NCBI GenBank assembly: GCA_963969595.1
Contig: OZ018410.1
Span: 25,424,913 to 25,488,912, forward strand
DNA from: Neckera pumila
Lineage: Eukaryota > Streptophyta > Bryopsida > Hypnales > Neckeraceae
Length of the DNA stretch: 64,000 nucleotides
Reading direction: 5' to 3'
Under the pieces are notes generated by a model. That model searched no databases. It was not told the origin of the DNA and saw only the letters and a list, made by a program, of their open reading frames with translations. Of the stretch, positions 1 through 13,265 are shown piece after piece (position 1 is the first letter of the stretch; every line of letters begins with the position of its first letter). Both the position numbers and the translations under genes were made by a program.

Positions 1-340
1 CAACAAAGCTCGATTCCAGCTCTTGCGATTCTTGTTTCGACTTCCATATTGTTTCAAATTCTTTACACAAATTAAGCTTTTGCTCTACTACTGTGTGCGC
101 AGCAGTTGAGTATCCTCCTGCTGCTCTCGGCGATGTCTGAACTCTGCCCTTCCTCCTTTTCTCTTTCCTCACACCTGACTTGCATGTAACCATTGTGCAG
201 GTTCTAGGCAGTCTAGCAGCGAATTCGTTATGTTTTCGACAAGAGAGAGATTTAAGTTCAAGCATGGTGCCTTGTAACTGCCGCATTGGAACTAGCGCTT
301 TCACATTCCGATCCATTATGTAAGCGAATTTCTCACACCA
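1..340 (-). CDS. Partial gene at window edge, unknown product
   Basis: On the minus strand an open frame of about 113 codons runs from a plausible splice acceptor at about 341 (reading TTGTCAG then TGGTGTGAG) to the left edge without a stop. The frame is rich in Lys, Arg, Gln and Glu (a run reading RKEKRRKGR near its middle) and contains several Cys. An in-frame ATG lies at 193, so translation could also begin there. I do not recognise the family. The open frame and the acceptor-like sequence are what I see. That this is an internal exon is inference. The upstream 500 bases show no second exon that I could join to it. Confidence 0.4.
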
Positions 341-3300
341 CTGACAACTCAGTCACTGGTTTAGCAATCTCCTCCTAAACCACAAGCTGTTTGCATGTCT
401 TTCGTGATTCTTCCACTGTTTCAAGCATTCAAAGATTAAGTACATTCAGGCTTTCCAGTATAATTCAGGCTTCTAGACTAAACGACTCCGGCTAGAGCAA
501 GAACTTGTGGAGCCTTGCAATCAGTCGAGGGACACGAAAGTGCACAGCATTGGAAGGTACAGAAGAGCCCGTGAGGAATTGTTACAACAGCTGGGATCTG
601 CACAGCTTAAGGCTTAGAAAGAAGTGGAGACAACGTCTTTTGAATAAAACATTGACGACGTCACGACTCTAGGAGTCAAGGAGACAGTGTTGATAGGCTT
701 GACTCATTATCACCGATCAACGGCGTTCCGAGGTTGGAGCATTAAAGACGGTGAGTTGGTGCGCTGTGATTCTAGACCATCTGCAAGCAGCCGTATATTG
801 CTTACCAAAGATTCTTGCCGCCTGAATCAATGATAAAATACTGTAAGTAGTTTACTAACCTTCCATATTGACTTCAGCCCAGGACTCTGTTAGGCCATGC
901 TCTTCTCTTGTGACGTGCAGTTTTGGTACCGTACTTGACATGAGAGTCAGATAAATGATATTCTATCAATTGTCCCCTAGCCTAAAGCACCTGCAAATAC
1001 TTTGGGCCAACTGCGAATTCAGAGAAGCATCAGGGTATTCAAGATGTAAATTCCAATTCTGTACTATTCTCCTTGTAGATACATTCCCTGTCACAAAGGA
1101 GTTCAAGTACGAAAGAGGGGGGTGCTCAACCAATCACCATAGACATAGTTGTCGTCAACTTACTCCAATGTATGGTAGAACCACCCATTCTTGATCAGGG
1201 AGCCATATCCGACCTGTAGATGTAGTTATTTCCAACCAAGGTTGCAACAAATTTTCAACCAAAGTTTGGAATGTGTTTTTTTCTCTTTTTTTACGTTGGG
1301 ACTAATAAGGTCATGACACCTGTCATAGTCAACCACTTATGCGATTCCGTGCATGTTTTGGAGCAACATAAGGTAATGTAAATTTTTTGCCATGTAGAAA
1401 GATAGAAATGACAAGCATTGCCATTTTTTCGTGGTTTTTTTCCTTGAATTCAAATTACTACAAATTTTGGAAGCCAAAAATTGACCTGAATCCATATCCA
1501 ATGTATAGAGTCTTCCAATTCCGATCATTTAAGAACTACTTTCCCGCTCACTACTTCCTACTTTCTTGCTCACTACTTTGGGTGGTTCTACTATAACACC
1601 AGTAAAAAATGTGGGCGGTCAACAATGCTACGTTATGAGCAAGGAACTCATTTTCAGCGTCGCTACGTAATAGAATGTTATGCGCATCAAATTGATTCTA
1701 ATCTGAAGAAACTCATTTTCTACGTTGCTGCACAATATCAGCTGGAAATTAGGAAAAAGGTGCCAGTGCGAGAGAAGGAGTGCATGGCAAGTGCTTCACT
1801 GAGCCTCTCTGATCTATTCTACCTCGTCAAGACTAGGCCAATCGAATGTACGGTTAATAATCTTTATCCTACGCTTGTAATTGGTAATTTCAATATGCAT
1901 GCAACTCATTTGGTATACCATACATGCAGGGCAGTTTTGGCGGGAAAGTGCCGAAATAATTTAGTTTTCGAATTTGGCACTTTTGACAAGGAGATAGTAG
2001 TTTTTTTTGTTTTTGGCACTTTATGAGGACGTTCCAAATTTTGGATTGATTCTATCTATTCATGCATAAATGTGTTGCTTTTTTTTATTTTTCTCAAAAA
2101 ACAATTATTTCAGATTTTTAGAAACATCTATAAGTAATTTTTTAAATTTTGACATCTTCCAAATTTCCCCAAGTTATTTATGAAACTAACCTATACATAC
2201 GGCAGTGGGCGGTAAGAAACTTCAAACACAACTATGAAATTATATCATGCCATTTTCAGTAAGGAAGAGTAGAAATGTTCTAATTGTGAAACATCTAAGT
2301 GTGATGCAATTCAATTTTAAAATCTTAATGCCATCATATTTTGTGACAATTAGGTCAAGAATAAATTAGATCACAACTACATTTAAGTACACCTATCTTG
2401 TGATTAGGCAAAATGCCTACTTAATTTAACAAGGTTAAAAAGACATGACAAGACTTATGACAAGACTTATGACAAGACTTATGACAAGACTATTTAGGTT
2501 GATCACCAAACAATCAAAAGTGACAAAATTACTTTTCCAACAATGTTTAGGAAGAAGTACTATTTAGTTCATTATTGGATAATGGAATTGGAAAATAAAT
2601 CAATTACCTTATCAATCGAATAGCCTTCATTAGAGAAGTCACCTCATGACTCACTGCTTGTCTAGATAGAGGTACATGCCATTTTCTAAACCCACGCCAT
2701 GAACCAATGCACCAACCAATGCAACACACATGGTTCCTACATTACTACATCCTTCTACAATAATTATACATAATTGTATAGTGTTAAATGTCCAGAAATT
2801 AGTGTGGGGCAACCTAATTTCACTATTTTCTGCAGTGAAAAAATCTATAAAAAAAAATAGAAAAAAAAAAGACTCAATATTTGAAAAACCAAGTCAATGT
2901 GGAAATTAAAGAAAAATAGCGAGTAAAACTCAAAAAATACCCCAAATGCTGATTTGCAAGGCTGTTCTAGTTTGTCATTTAACATGATTCTCCAATTAGG
3001 AACTATTGGACTGATTAGCATTCCAAAGATTAGCATGACTAGCATTTGACCGCCTAACTTAACTCCCAATTTGAAAATTTCAAGATAAATTTCAGATTTC
3101 ATTCAAATTATTTTTGGTGCAAATAAATGAGACCTACACTGTTTTCATTTACCACTGTTACAGAAGTAGCCTGCCAGTCGCTTTTCCGGCCTTCAGTGAC
3201 CTTGGCTGCGAGACATGAAGCATCACTGCTGATGAAAGACTTTCTGTAAAGGCAGGCTACATGATTCCAGCATCATTCCAAGCTATGAAGGTTGCTCTTC

Positions 3301-3683
3301 ATTGACCAACCGTGCATCATCTGATCACAAACCACATTCTTTAGCACAAAATAAATTTCCAAGACTTATTACTCGTCCTTGGAAAAGGGACCAAGCCAGT
3401 CAGAAATCTTAGAATACTGGAACTGGGAATTTCATCAAAAGCAGACTTCCTTGCAAGCGCCACGTAGGGCATGGAGCACGCATATTAGAGCACCACGTGT
3501 GATGACTGTACGTTCAATATCCATACAAAAGGCCGGCTCCTAGTAAGCTTACTTGTCTTACGGAAAGAAAACAATGTACGATGTAAGTTACTAAGCAAGC
3601 TCTTATCTGATGACACCTCCCCTATGTGGGATTACTAAACTTATGTACACAGGAATCTCAAGAGTAATTTATAAACAAGGATT
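341..3683. other. Intergenic, no gene recognised
   Basis: This stretch is AT-rich with only short ORFs that lack codon bias or recognisable motifs, including a 133-codon frame at 1625-2026 without known motifs. It holds a 12-bp minisatellite at 2447-2494. The stretch 2035-2230 is also similar to 58140-58350; both contain a shared phrase reading TTTTGGATTGATT and a later one reading CCTATAC. This marks a diverged dispersed repeat. Confidence 0.6.
2447..2494. repeat. 12-bp minisatellite, four units
   Basis: The unit GACAAGACTTAT is repeated head to tail at 2447, 2459, 2471 and 2483, the last copy ending with a change (GACAAGACTATT). No coding frame is associated with it. Confidence 0.85.
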
Positions 3684-6396
3684 TTAATTCAACATCGTAG
3701 GAGGTCCGGTTTGCAACAGTCGCTTGAACACGTCCATTCCAAAGGACGAGTCTGAGGAGCTGCAAACAGTCACAAAAGAAGCATCACTTCAGTAAGCAAG
3801 CACATTCATCTTACTCCATCATGGTAACTCCAGTGCAGCCCCATACAAATTTTTCCCTAAAATGTAAATGGACTGAACATGAGAGGCTATGAGAGGCTAG
3901 GTTTGATTTTGGGTACATCTGTAACCATCACTTCGGAAATTCATGAATTCTTCAAATGGTCTAAGAGCTATTAAGAGATACAAGCTAAAAGGTATGTAAG
4001 CACTTGGTGTTAAGAGTGGTATTATCAAGAGTTTTAGAAATGAATCTCTTTACGCCTATGGATTAGATTTTACTCTGCTAATATCACTCCTAATCCAAAA
4101 CGTCACACCGCAAGAGGAGTCCCTGCAGTACCTTGGAATAGAGATCTCAAAGGGAAATGAGATGACAACATCCGGTTGCAGAACGGGAGGAATGTGATCC
4201 TTCTTCTCATTTACAATGAGCAAGACTTGGGTGATCACATCTCGTAAGGCAGACTCAAGTGTTGCATGGCGTCTTTGCCGGTCATCCATCATTGTTTCTG
4301 TTTGTGGAAGGAAGTAACACAAAACAACTCACCAACTTAGGTGCAAAGTAAAAACTGCAGACAACGGTATAAAGAGTAGGTACAGAAGCACAGAGGACCC
4401 GTCAAGCAGGTCTGACGTTCTATAGGGTATGGAGGGCAACGAAGCCCATTCGGAAGTAAAGAGACCTTGAATTTATAAAAACCAAAGGTAAACGAAATCA
4501 ATCCCTAGGAGACCCCTCTTCTGTAACTATTACTGTTAGATCCAATGCGGGACAGCTTACTTAGGGTCCAATTTAGGACACCCTACTAATTTGTGATTAG
4601 ACGGTTCCGGTCTAATCACAAACCTACTCACTCCGCTCTGTAGGATACGTGATTTACAAAGAGCACCCTGAAGTCAACACCATGGGTCTTCAGCTGCGGA
4701 GTTCATCAGCATAAGTCTGCAGGAAGAAATCCTATTGTGATGGGTTTTCTTCTCCGGATCTTCTAAGTAGTACAAACTAGCAAAAGAGTACAAACGTACG
4801 GTGAGCAAAATCAATGGCTTTCGTCAGAACCAGTGATCTTGGACTAGGAGGAAGGTGAATCAAGCAACATGCTTTCACAGAATTCAGAAGGCAAAAGCAA
4901 CACGATAAATTCTAAGAAAATGGAAGAGAGAGAGTGCCTGACAGAAACTTACCTCCCGTTTCTCCTGACTGAGAACTGTCGTAGAATTTTTTCGCCTTGA
5001 GGGGTGCAGGAGGGACAACATGAAGCTGAATGCACCATTGTTCCCAATACAACCGTTCTACCTTGCTGAACCACGCCACATGTTTGCTTCTCGTTTCATA
5101 AAAGGATAAACACACCTGTTGCACCAAAGATTGATTGAAATCTGACCGGAAAGATGGATTGAGAAATAAAAATGAGAGCAGAAAGTCAGAAAGAGAAAAA
5201 AGGAGGAGGTTTCTTAGTGACAAACCCGAGACTTCTTGTTTGGGTACTTTTCCACCCATGACAAAAAATGGTCAATTTTCTCCTCAATCTTTTTCTCTGT
5301 AGCTGAATCACCACACTGTACCTGGCGACCGCACATCCAAACGACTTAGCATACTGCAGCTTGTACTAGACAAACCGCAGAAACAATTCAGATTGCGTTG
5401 GATACGTAATCGCAATGAACCAATATCAACCCTAGAGACTGATCCTTCTCATAACATTTTCAAGCTTAAAATTCACCACGCTCTTGCTTTAACCCCTGAA
5501 AGACTGGATTCATGGTTCATTCGATTGATGAAATTTAAGTCAGATGGGAACAAATTTTGTATCATCAAAACCGATGAAGACTGAATAAAATTGAACCGAA
5601 GAAAGTCCCATATGACCTACTCAAAACTACTAAAACAACATGAGACCCAAGTTAAGCCTCTTGGGACGTTAGGGGTTTAGGCTTCCGTGATTACAAAATC
5701 TCTTATTAAATCCCTTCTAAAAATTTGCTGACCATCAAAAGTCGATCGACTTTTTTCAATCAATTCCAACACAATTGCAGAAATTCAAAAACCCAAATTA
5801 GAGATCCAGCGCTTACATAGGTGATCTCAAAAAGCTCAGAATCAACGTCACGAGGCCGCACCAAACCCAGTGCTCTGTTGAACATAATTGTATGGAGAAT
5901 ACCTGTCAATAGCGCATACATCAATCAGCAACCCTAAAAATCACAACCTATCCAAAATATGACGAAAAGTTACATTGAAGGCATCTGTCGGTATAATTGG
6001 ATATGACGCTGAAATCACTGCAACCTCGCAGGAACAAACCTCCACACCAAACGGATTTTGATCACCCAAACCCTAACTACAAACTCCTGGACCAACAAAC
6101 CTTCTTCCGCAAGAAAACGATACCGGGATTCAGTCACAATCTCACAAGAGCGAAAAAGAAACTACAAATGCGAAAGGAAGTAACCATACATCTCAAAACT
6201 TCCCGAATCTGATAGTGCTCCACTTCCTGAGAAACCACAGCTCCTTGATCAACACACGACCCTCGGAGCAAAATTTAAATCATAATTCAACCACCAAGAA
6301 AAAGTAATCCACCACGACTCGAAAAGAGAAAACAAAGAGGGAGGAACGAGAGAGTGCGCTTACAAGCTCCTTGAGGTAAAAGACCTCACAATTCAT
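3684..6396 (-). CDS. ATG101: Autophagy-related protein 101 (ATG101), seven exons
   Basis: ATG101 is a HORMA-fold subunit of the ATG1 kinase complex; it stabilises ATG13 and is needed to start autophagosome formation. Exons in order of transcription are 6364-6396, 6190-6226, 5817-5902, 5226-5321, 4953-5115, 4132-4297 and 3684-3759. All junctions are GT-AG and in phase, and they total 657 nt, giving 218 aa plus TAA, the same length as human ATG101. The N-terminus reads MNCEVFYLKEL. Later come LGLVRPRDVD, the Trp-Phe (WF) finger region in VAWFSKVERLYWEQW, NEKKDHIPP, and the C-terminus FKRLLQTGPPTMLN. I chose the ATG at 6396 because MNCEV is the start I know for this family, and a clean GTAAGC donor follows 11 codons later. 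Intron 4 has a less usual GTTTGT donor. The gene looks intact. Its 5' half is duplicated at 13.3-14.3 kb. Identification is from memory of the family, but the fit is detailed. Confidence 0.93.
4590..4622. repeat. Inverted repeat (13-bp perfect arms, 7-nt loop) in ATG101 intron 5
   Basis: Arms TTTGTGATTAGAC and GTCTAATCACAAA are perfectly complementary around GGTTCCG. The inner part (TTAGAC, seven bases, GTCTAA) resembles the palindrome family found at 47-48 kb. It could form a hairpin in the intron RNA. No function is shown. Confidence 0.8.
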
Positions 6397-8162
6397 GGCC
6401 GAAATCGCTTGAAGAATCCCAATTCTTGTTCTGTTGTAAGGCGATTCTGCAGCCCCTTGAACTTGGCGGCCATGAAATTGCGATCGAGTTCACTGCGATT
6501 GCAAAGAGCACAAAAGTGGAGGAGGCTGATCGATACCCTAGACACAGGGCATGAGCTTCGGGATGGAGTGAGCTTTAAAGGCGATTTAAATGCCTTTAAC
6601 GGCTACTAATAGGTCTTTTTCTTCTTCTTTTCTGAAACATACGGCTTTCAAGGACTTGACAGGACACAACCAGGCTTTTTTTTCCACTGTAGAAGCTGTG
6701 TTCTGGCAGCACCCGATAGCATTAAAATTGGAAGGACGTGAATGCATTTGTTGCTTTATGTCAGAATTGGCAAATTTTTGCCAAAAATAAAATCCCTGCC
6801 CTTGCACAACCTCTATGCTTGAAAAAATTCCTTGACATTAACCCTTAACCCTATAAGAACATGTTGGTCTCTACAGGAATCACATTAGATGACATTCAAG
6901 GGCATTGGGAGACTCTGAGTTCTTGGAGAGTTTTTGACTGCGAGAATGTAGCTGCAGCAGTTGGCTGATGTAACACAGACTGTGTCACGTCATTTTTAAA
7001 TTTTTTGTTTTGTTTAATATGATATTTGAATTTTGTTTATTTTTTAATTTATTCACACCCTATTTTTTTTGGTAAGACACTTTGGTTAAAATAAAATAAA
7101 AATCTTTTTTATTTACACCCTATTCTGACAAGCTGTACCGTTGGGTCACATTGGGGAACGGGCCTGAAATGGCCCTCCAATGTCCTGAAATGTCATCTAA
7201 TGTCCTTTCTGATACAGTGTGCATCATCTAATTTAAGAAAACCAAAAGCACTCATTTGAGGACAAGCTACTATAGAAGGTCTCCCTTTTTTGCACAAAAT
7301 TCCAAGAATGAACAATCACACTTTTGTTTTACAAGCAAAGGTTCTTTGTCATTCATCGGACATTTAGTGTACGCGGCAGTGTTACAAGGTTAAAGGATGA
7401 AGGGATGATTCTAGAAATCATTCCTTTCTATTATCATGATGTGAATCATTGGCCTAAGAAACAGTAAAAGCACTCATTGGAAGTCAAACTACTATAGAAG
7501 ACCTCCCCTTTTTGCAAAAGAATTCCAAGGATGAATAGATGCACTTCTGTCCTACGCAAGAGATTCTCTTGTCATTCATTAGCCGCAAAACGGCCGCCTT
7601 GACATTGAAGGTTAGTCTACTCTAAAAGCGTCTATGTCCTAAATGCAACCTCTATCTAAAAATGAGTAACATGTTGCTTGAAAGACCTATTACTATCAAC
7701 GATGAGTTAGTTAGGCTTAATCCTTAACGAACATTTTGAAATTTGGTCAAACTTCATTAGATTTCTGCATTAAAATACACATTTCAAGAATTTGATATTT
7801 TTCCCATACAATAATATATGTCTAAAATTTAATTTAATTTATCTATAGTTAAATAATATCAAATTGAATTTTATATGATTTTTTAAAATATTTTTATTTG
7901 TAAAATCAAAATAATTACGTGATCTCTTAAAATATTATGTAATTTTAAAGAAAAATGGAAATAATAGTGTCAAACATCATAGTATAATTGATATACTTTT
8001 GAGGTCACATTAAAAGAAATTCCGATAGAAAAAGTTCAAAAGTAATATATTTTGCACTTTCAAAATGCCATCTTCAAAGTGTTACAAAAATTACAATATT
8101 AACAATTTTGAAAAACATTCAAATAGAGTAAAAAGTAGAATATTGGAGCTACATTTTCTTAG
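6397..8162. other. ATG101 upstream region and repeat-rich spacer
   Basis: The first few hundred bases would hold the ATG101 promoter and 5' leader. They are duplicated at 14342-14551. From about 6605 to 8160 the sequence matches 16065-17480 closely, so all of it belongs to the segmental duplication. It contains the pair of dispersed repeats at 7195-7640. I see no gene. Confidence 0.65.
7195..7640. repeat. Two adjacent members of a dispersed repeat
   Basis: Each member contains a block reading roughly AAAAGCACTCATT followed by CTACTATAGAAG, a T-rich run, AATTCCAAGG/AATG, and then TTCTTTGTCATTCAT or TTCTCTTGTCATTCATT. Members start near 7206 and 7441. Related copies are at about 9580-9730, 16545-16740, 16790-16975 and 38035-38225. 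No termini or ORF are visible, so the class is unknown. Confidence 0.6.
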
Positions 8163-9094
8163 TTAACCCCTAAAGGACCCAAGTGATTTTCCTATCAAAA
8201 AACACTCAAAACTGTCATTTCTATTACAAAGAGAAAAGAATTTTAATTTTATTTAATTTTTGCATATTCAACCATAAGATCTTAAATTTGACTAGTATAT
8301 AAATACTTTTAAGAAATTTCAAAAGCTTTGACCATGCAAATTGTAAGATATATGCATTTAAAGTGAAGAAAACAAGTTTTTTTGCACCTTGCTTGACTAG
8401 ATTTTTTGGCTTTGAATCTTTTTCCTTGAAATTTTTCGCACTACCGATTTTGATTTTCTACTTATTTATGTTAAGTGGTTGAGTTGAGAATCTACCAAAC
8501 AAATTCAGAAAGAAAAGAACTTAATTTTCACTCATTAAAAAATTCTTAAGTAGAGGTGGATTCAAGATTGAAGAAAAAACTAAATTGTTAATAGCTTTTA
8601 GATGGAATTGAATCACAATAATTCCAACGATGAGATTGTTCTAGAAAAAAATCTAACCTTGCCTAACAATTTTTTTTGAAAAATTCTAAAAAGGGCATTC
8701 AAAAATGAATTCTACAAGTTATTTTTTCAAAAAGATGCTTAGATTGCCCAAAAACCAAGATTGTCCATAACTTTCTCATTACGGTATTAGTACAAATTAA
8801 ATGAAACAAAGCTTCAAATGTAGACAATAATATAATCTTTGAAAAAAAAATTTGAAAAAAAATTATTTTGACTTTCTGTGATTTTTTTCATGTTGCATGC
8901 TAAACTCTATTTTTGCTTATTGTGCCATAACTTTTGCTAACGGGGAACAATTAAAATAAAAATTATATATTCACAAAGCTCTTGCCAAAATATACATAAA
9001 AAATCACTAAAAATATCACTAAAAATTGAGACAATAGGAACCTACTCGGATCCAAATTGTCTCCCGAGGGGACAAATGGTTCTTTAGGGGTAAA
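8163..9094. mobile_element. TTAA-flanked MITE, about 930 bp (piggyBac-like termini)
   Basis: The left end reads TTAA then CCCCTAAAGGACC. The right end reads GGTTCTTTAGGGG then TAAA, a slightly decayed inverted copy. Its interior matches, in inverted orientation, the element at 62283-63213. No ORF longer than chance lies inside, so this is a non-autonomous element. PiggyBac elements are known to target TTAA and to have termini beginning CCC; the assignment rests on that resemblance alone. Confidence 0.7.
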
Positions 9095-12000
9095 CATAAA
9101 AACATTTTAAAATCAAGAACCATGTGAAAACTCAAGATTTGACTTTCAAATTGCCCATAGGGCTTGCAATGTACTTTAAAGGTCAAAAGGGTGCTTTAAG
9201 AGTAGACTAGTTTAGAGTTAATTATAAAGTTTGTCTTGTGTTTGTAAATTGGTGTCAGAAAGAAGGTTTAATTGTATAAAACAAAATATGGCACCAAACT
9301 CTAGCAGACCTTGCAAATCCAGTTCTGATTAAGAGTCTATGCAATTTTGGATTGGTCAACCACTTTGACATACTTCCACATTTGTAGAATATGTACTCTA
9401 GTAATACCAAATCCAACCACTGAATAAACCAGCAACTTGATAAAGAATATTTCTCCAAATGACTTTCATCCAAGCAATAATAAGAAAAAAACATCAATTT
9501 CATTCTGTTTGTTGAATGTCCAGAAACTAGACATTGGAGCACTTAGGGATTAACCTTGATACAATAGGCTAGTCACCATGGAAATCATTCTTTTTTGTAT
9601 TTTGTGAATCATTTGCTAAAAAAAGACCAAAAGCACTTATTAGTGGTCAACCTATTATAGAAGGTCTTTCTTTTATTTACAAAATTCCAAGGATAAGCTA
9701 TCCACAAGTTTGTTTTAAATAGGTATTCATTTACAAATTTTTAGCCTCAACTTCCTTCTTTTTGACTCAACTTCCTTCCTTCTAGGGTTAAATTTTGTTG
9801 TACAAGAATTTATATTTCATGAAAGAATTTGAGGTGATTTTTATTTATAGTTGTTTAAAATGTATTTCCTCAAATTTGTTACATAACATTGTTTTTGTTC
9901 GTTGAAGAATTCTTTTATCTTTTCAAGCATGTGGAGTAGATTCATTCTAATTTAGAATTTATTCTCCTAATTTTAAAATTAAAAATTTCCCAAGGATAAG
10001 ACATTTCTATAGTTAATAATTTTATGAACAGTTGACTTTGTTTTTGAAAAAAATATCTTTCTATATAATTTGTGAAAACTTAAGTGTTTTTTTTTGAAAA
10101 GCTAAAATCCTAATTTATATCAAAACTTGATGCATGGCTTGATAGTTCTTAATTTCTTTAAAGTCCTTTTCAAAATTTTGGTAATTAGTCATTATCAAAT
10201 ACACATTAATATCATGTCTACAAATGCTAATGGATTGCTAGCTTGGAAAAATGTACACCAATGAATTTTTTTTGAATAATTTTTAATGTAGTTACAATTT
10301 GAAATCCAATTACTTCAAAACACCAATTGCTTTTTAATTACAATTTTCCACATTGTGTGATATTGGAGAATAAACACCCATTATCAACTCTATAGAAATA
10401 TAGACACCTATACTATGAAGTATGAACATGAATGGAGATGGAAGGTATGGTAAACTAAGCTTAAATATAAATATAGGAATCCATCAAAAGAAGTCATTCT
10501 ATGTCCATGTGCTATTTTTTGAATCCAATTCATTGCATTCTTTTTAGCATGTCAGTGTACATAATTTACAAGTGCCATACGATCAATTATCAATGCTCTT
10601 TTTAGATGCACTTTGGAAGTGAATAACTCTCCATTTTTAGGCTAAAATTGTGTTCTTCAATGCAAGTCACCATCTCCAATAATATCTAAAGAAACACATT
10701 ATTCGTGCATATAAATTCCAATCAATTTTAGCTAAATCTAAATCACATTCATTGGCAATTATGGGTGTGCATACCTTACAACTTTCAAGTTTATTATATT
10801 TTCCATTGGAGTTGTGCATTTAATGGTGGAGCATTGAAATGTTCAATTATAATGGTTAACGGTTTCAACTTTATTCACACAAAATATGATATGGATCTTT
10901 GACTAAAAACAATAAAGTTTAGCCTTCCGAGTGATTTCACCTCAGCCAAGCTACCGTCTACTACAATTAATGGCTCTCTTTGCATCCTCATAAAATCCAA
11001 GATTAGCTCCAACACAATGATGCTCAGCAATCTCTCACAATGACAATGATGCTTGCACATGATCAACATTCTCAATTCCACTTGCTCTTCACAAACACTG
11101 ATGCATTCCACCACAGGACACCATGGTGTCAAACATCTTGTGATGTTGGTACCACCAAGCTCTCTCCCAATCTGCATCGCCTGCCATAACCAACAATCAC
11201 CCCTGATTATACTTCAAATCATGGACACCGCTCACCGTGTTACTATCACAGCTTCAAAAGGTTCCATTGCTCTGAGACAAGGAAAATCATGCAGCTCAAT
11301 AGACGCAATGCAAGATTTTCAGCGGTTTAGGGTTTAAGAGAGATTGTGAAAACCAGACTCTCTTGCAATCAGGAGAAGCTACCATAGTTAACAATCACCA
11401 ATTGTAACTTTGTAAGGTAGGGGATACCATAGCTAACATACTGTAAAACCGTTAGGAATTTGTTCCGCCTCCTGTACTCACCCCTGTTGCCGACAACAGC
11501 TCATCTATTGTAACAATTGACCGGACTTATAATGTTGTAGTGTAAAGATGACTTTGCTAAAAGCCTATGGTTACTGATCATTACATGGAAATGGGGTCGT
11601 CTTGTCTAGTTGTCTACAACCTGCCTTTTAAATTGCATAAGAAAATTCATAAGTAGTGATAAAGTTTGATCTCAAGAAATTGACTCTTCTGTCCAAAGTG
11701 ATCTCTCTGCAGTTCCATAGTGATGTCCCGAAAAACTTCCTCCTAAATACTGGTTAAAATGCTTAAAACGACGCAGATAGTATCCTCTACCTCAGAATCA
11801 ATAAGCAGAATCAATGCAAGCATTCCAGACGTTTAGGGTTTAAGGGAGATTGTGAACACCAAATTCCCTCCCAATCTGCATGAGCTGCTCGGAGTCAAGA
11901 ATCACCACATACCACACCGTGTAACTATAAGAGCATGAAAGGTAACAGCATGGAAAAAACGAGCAACTCAATGCAAAAATCCCAACGGTTTCAGATTTCA

Positions 12001-12149
12001 GATTTAGGGTTCAGGGTTTAGGAGAGATTGTAATCACCTGGAGCTCAGAGACCTAGCACATTGCGAATTGCTCTTTGTGTGTCGTCAGCACTTGTGCATC
12101 ATGTGGATTCGCAGTCTCCTCTTCATCGTGAAGCACTCTGAGTTTAGGG
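9095..12149. other. AT-rich spacer, no gene recognised
   Basis: This spacer contains a diverged copy of the dispersed repeat (about 9580-9730). It also has two diverged direct repeats that share GTTTAGGGTTTAAG and AGATTGTGAA (about 11300-11400 and 11820-11900), just downstream of RPC4. ORFs at 9255-9542, 10875-11177 and 11053-11337 show no recognisable protein features. Confidence 0.6.
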
Positions 12150-13235
12150 TTAGGTGCCCAAGTTGGTGATATCAGGCAGCACATTATCAATATCAGGCGT
12201 AAGCACCACTCTCTTGTACACTTCTCCCAGAAACCCACACCGTTTAGTCGTGGTATTCACCGCCGCGAGTTCCTGCGCGAACGTGCATTCCGTTCCAGGC
12301 AACGCATCCAGGATCACATCTCCCACCTTGAACTTCACAGCTCCACTTTCGTAGACTAGCAGCTTGCCCATGGCGCCTCCTTGGGTGAGATCCTCCAGTT
12401 TGGCGGAGGCGGACCCTGCGGTGTTGGACTTGGACTTGGCGGAGAGGGGGAGGCCTTGGGGCAACTGGAAGAAGAAGAGCACGTCGTCCGCCCGGTTCTC
12501 CGTGAGACCGAGCTCCTCCGCGGGCTCGACCGCGTCCTCGTCGTCCTCGTGAATCTCGTCCTCGGGGTGGTCGAATTCCGCGTCGTCCAGGTGGCGAGAT
12601 TCGCCGGAGAAGGGTTTCCGGAGGGGCAGCGTCACGGGGAAGTAACGCTCCAAGTCGAAGACTTCGACATTCTTGCCGGATGTGCGGTGCTTGGAGTGCA
12701 GCCCGTCGGCTTGCATGAATTCTTGCTTCTCAAAGGCTCCACTAGATCCTCCACCTCCACCTCCACCTCCACCCCCACTAAACCCTAAACCACCACCACC
12801 ACCACCACCTACACCGCCACCTCCACGACCACGACCAGTACCTCCTCCGCTGGATCCCTTGTGTTGGAATCCGGCGGACGGGGCAGTGGTGCGAGACGAG
12901 AAGCCGCCGAAGCCAAAGGCGACCTTGGAAGTGCGCTGATTCGGACGAAACGCTCTCTGGCCATCACTCTCCGCTTGATGCAGCAATTTCTGGAGCTCCT
13001 TGGGAATCTCGCCGGAGCCTTCGCCTGGCTCGTCCTTTAGGTTGGCGGGCGGCTTCTTCAATCGCCGCGTCGGGACCTTTGGCTCGAACTTCTTCTTCCT
13101 CACTCCCCCGGTCGTGTACGCTTCCGCGGGCAACACCGCCGGACTCGATTGTTGTTGCTGTTGCTGTTGCCCCTTCTTGCTTGCCGAATCTTCGGCCGGC
13201 GGTACCACTCTCGTCACTGCCTTCCGCGGTTCCAT
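12150..13235 (-). CDS. RPC4: RNA polymerase III subunit RPC4 (POLR3D/RPC53 family)
   Basis: This 361-aa protein has the hallmarks of the Pol III subunit that pairs with RPC5 in the TFIIF-like subcomplex used in initiation, termination and reinitiation. The N-terminal basic block reads KKKFEPKVPTRRLKK (about residues 47-61). A poly-Gln run and a long Gly-rich linker follow (about residues 130-165, encoded at 12730-12840 on the plus strand). A central motif reads FPVTLPLRKP. The conserved C-terminal domain contains GKLLVYESGAVKFKVGDV and ends with KRVVLTPDIDNVLPDI. The ORF is intact and has no visible intron, which is unusual for a plant RPC4 as far as I know and could mean a retrocopy. I saw no A-tail downstream. 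The sequence upstream is a truncated copy of the ATG101 5' region, whose telo-box-like AAACCCTAA could serve in its promoter. Confidence 0.9.
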   Translation of the reverse strand: MEPRKAVTRVVPPAEDSASKKGQQQQQQQSSPAVLPAEAYTTGGVRKKKFEPKVPTRRLKKPPANLKDEPGEGSGEIPKELQKLLHQAESDGQRAFRPNQRTSKVAFGFGGFSSRTTAPSAGFQHKGSSGGGTGRGRGGGGVGGGGGGGLGFSGGGGGGGGGGSSGAFEKQEFMQADGLHSKHRTSGKNVEVFDLERYFPVTLPLRKPFSGESRHLDDAEFDHPEDEIHEDDEDAVEPAEELGLTENRADDVLFFFQLPQGLPLSAKSKSNTAGSASAKLEDLTQGGAMGKLLVYESGAVKFKVGDVILDALPGTECTFAQELAAVNTTTKRCGFLGEVYKRVVLTPDIDNVLPDITNLGT

Positions 13236-13265
13236 CTCCGCGAAACACCCTAAATCCTAAACTAG

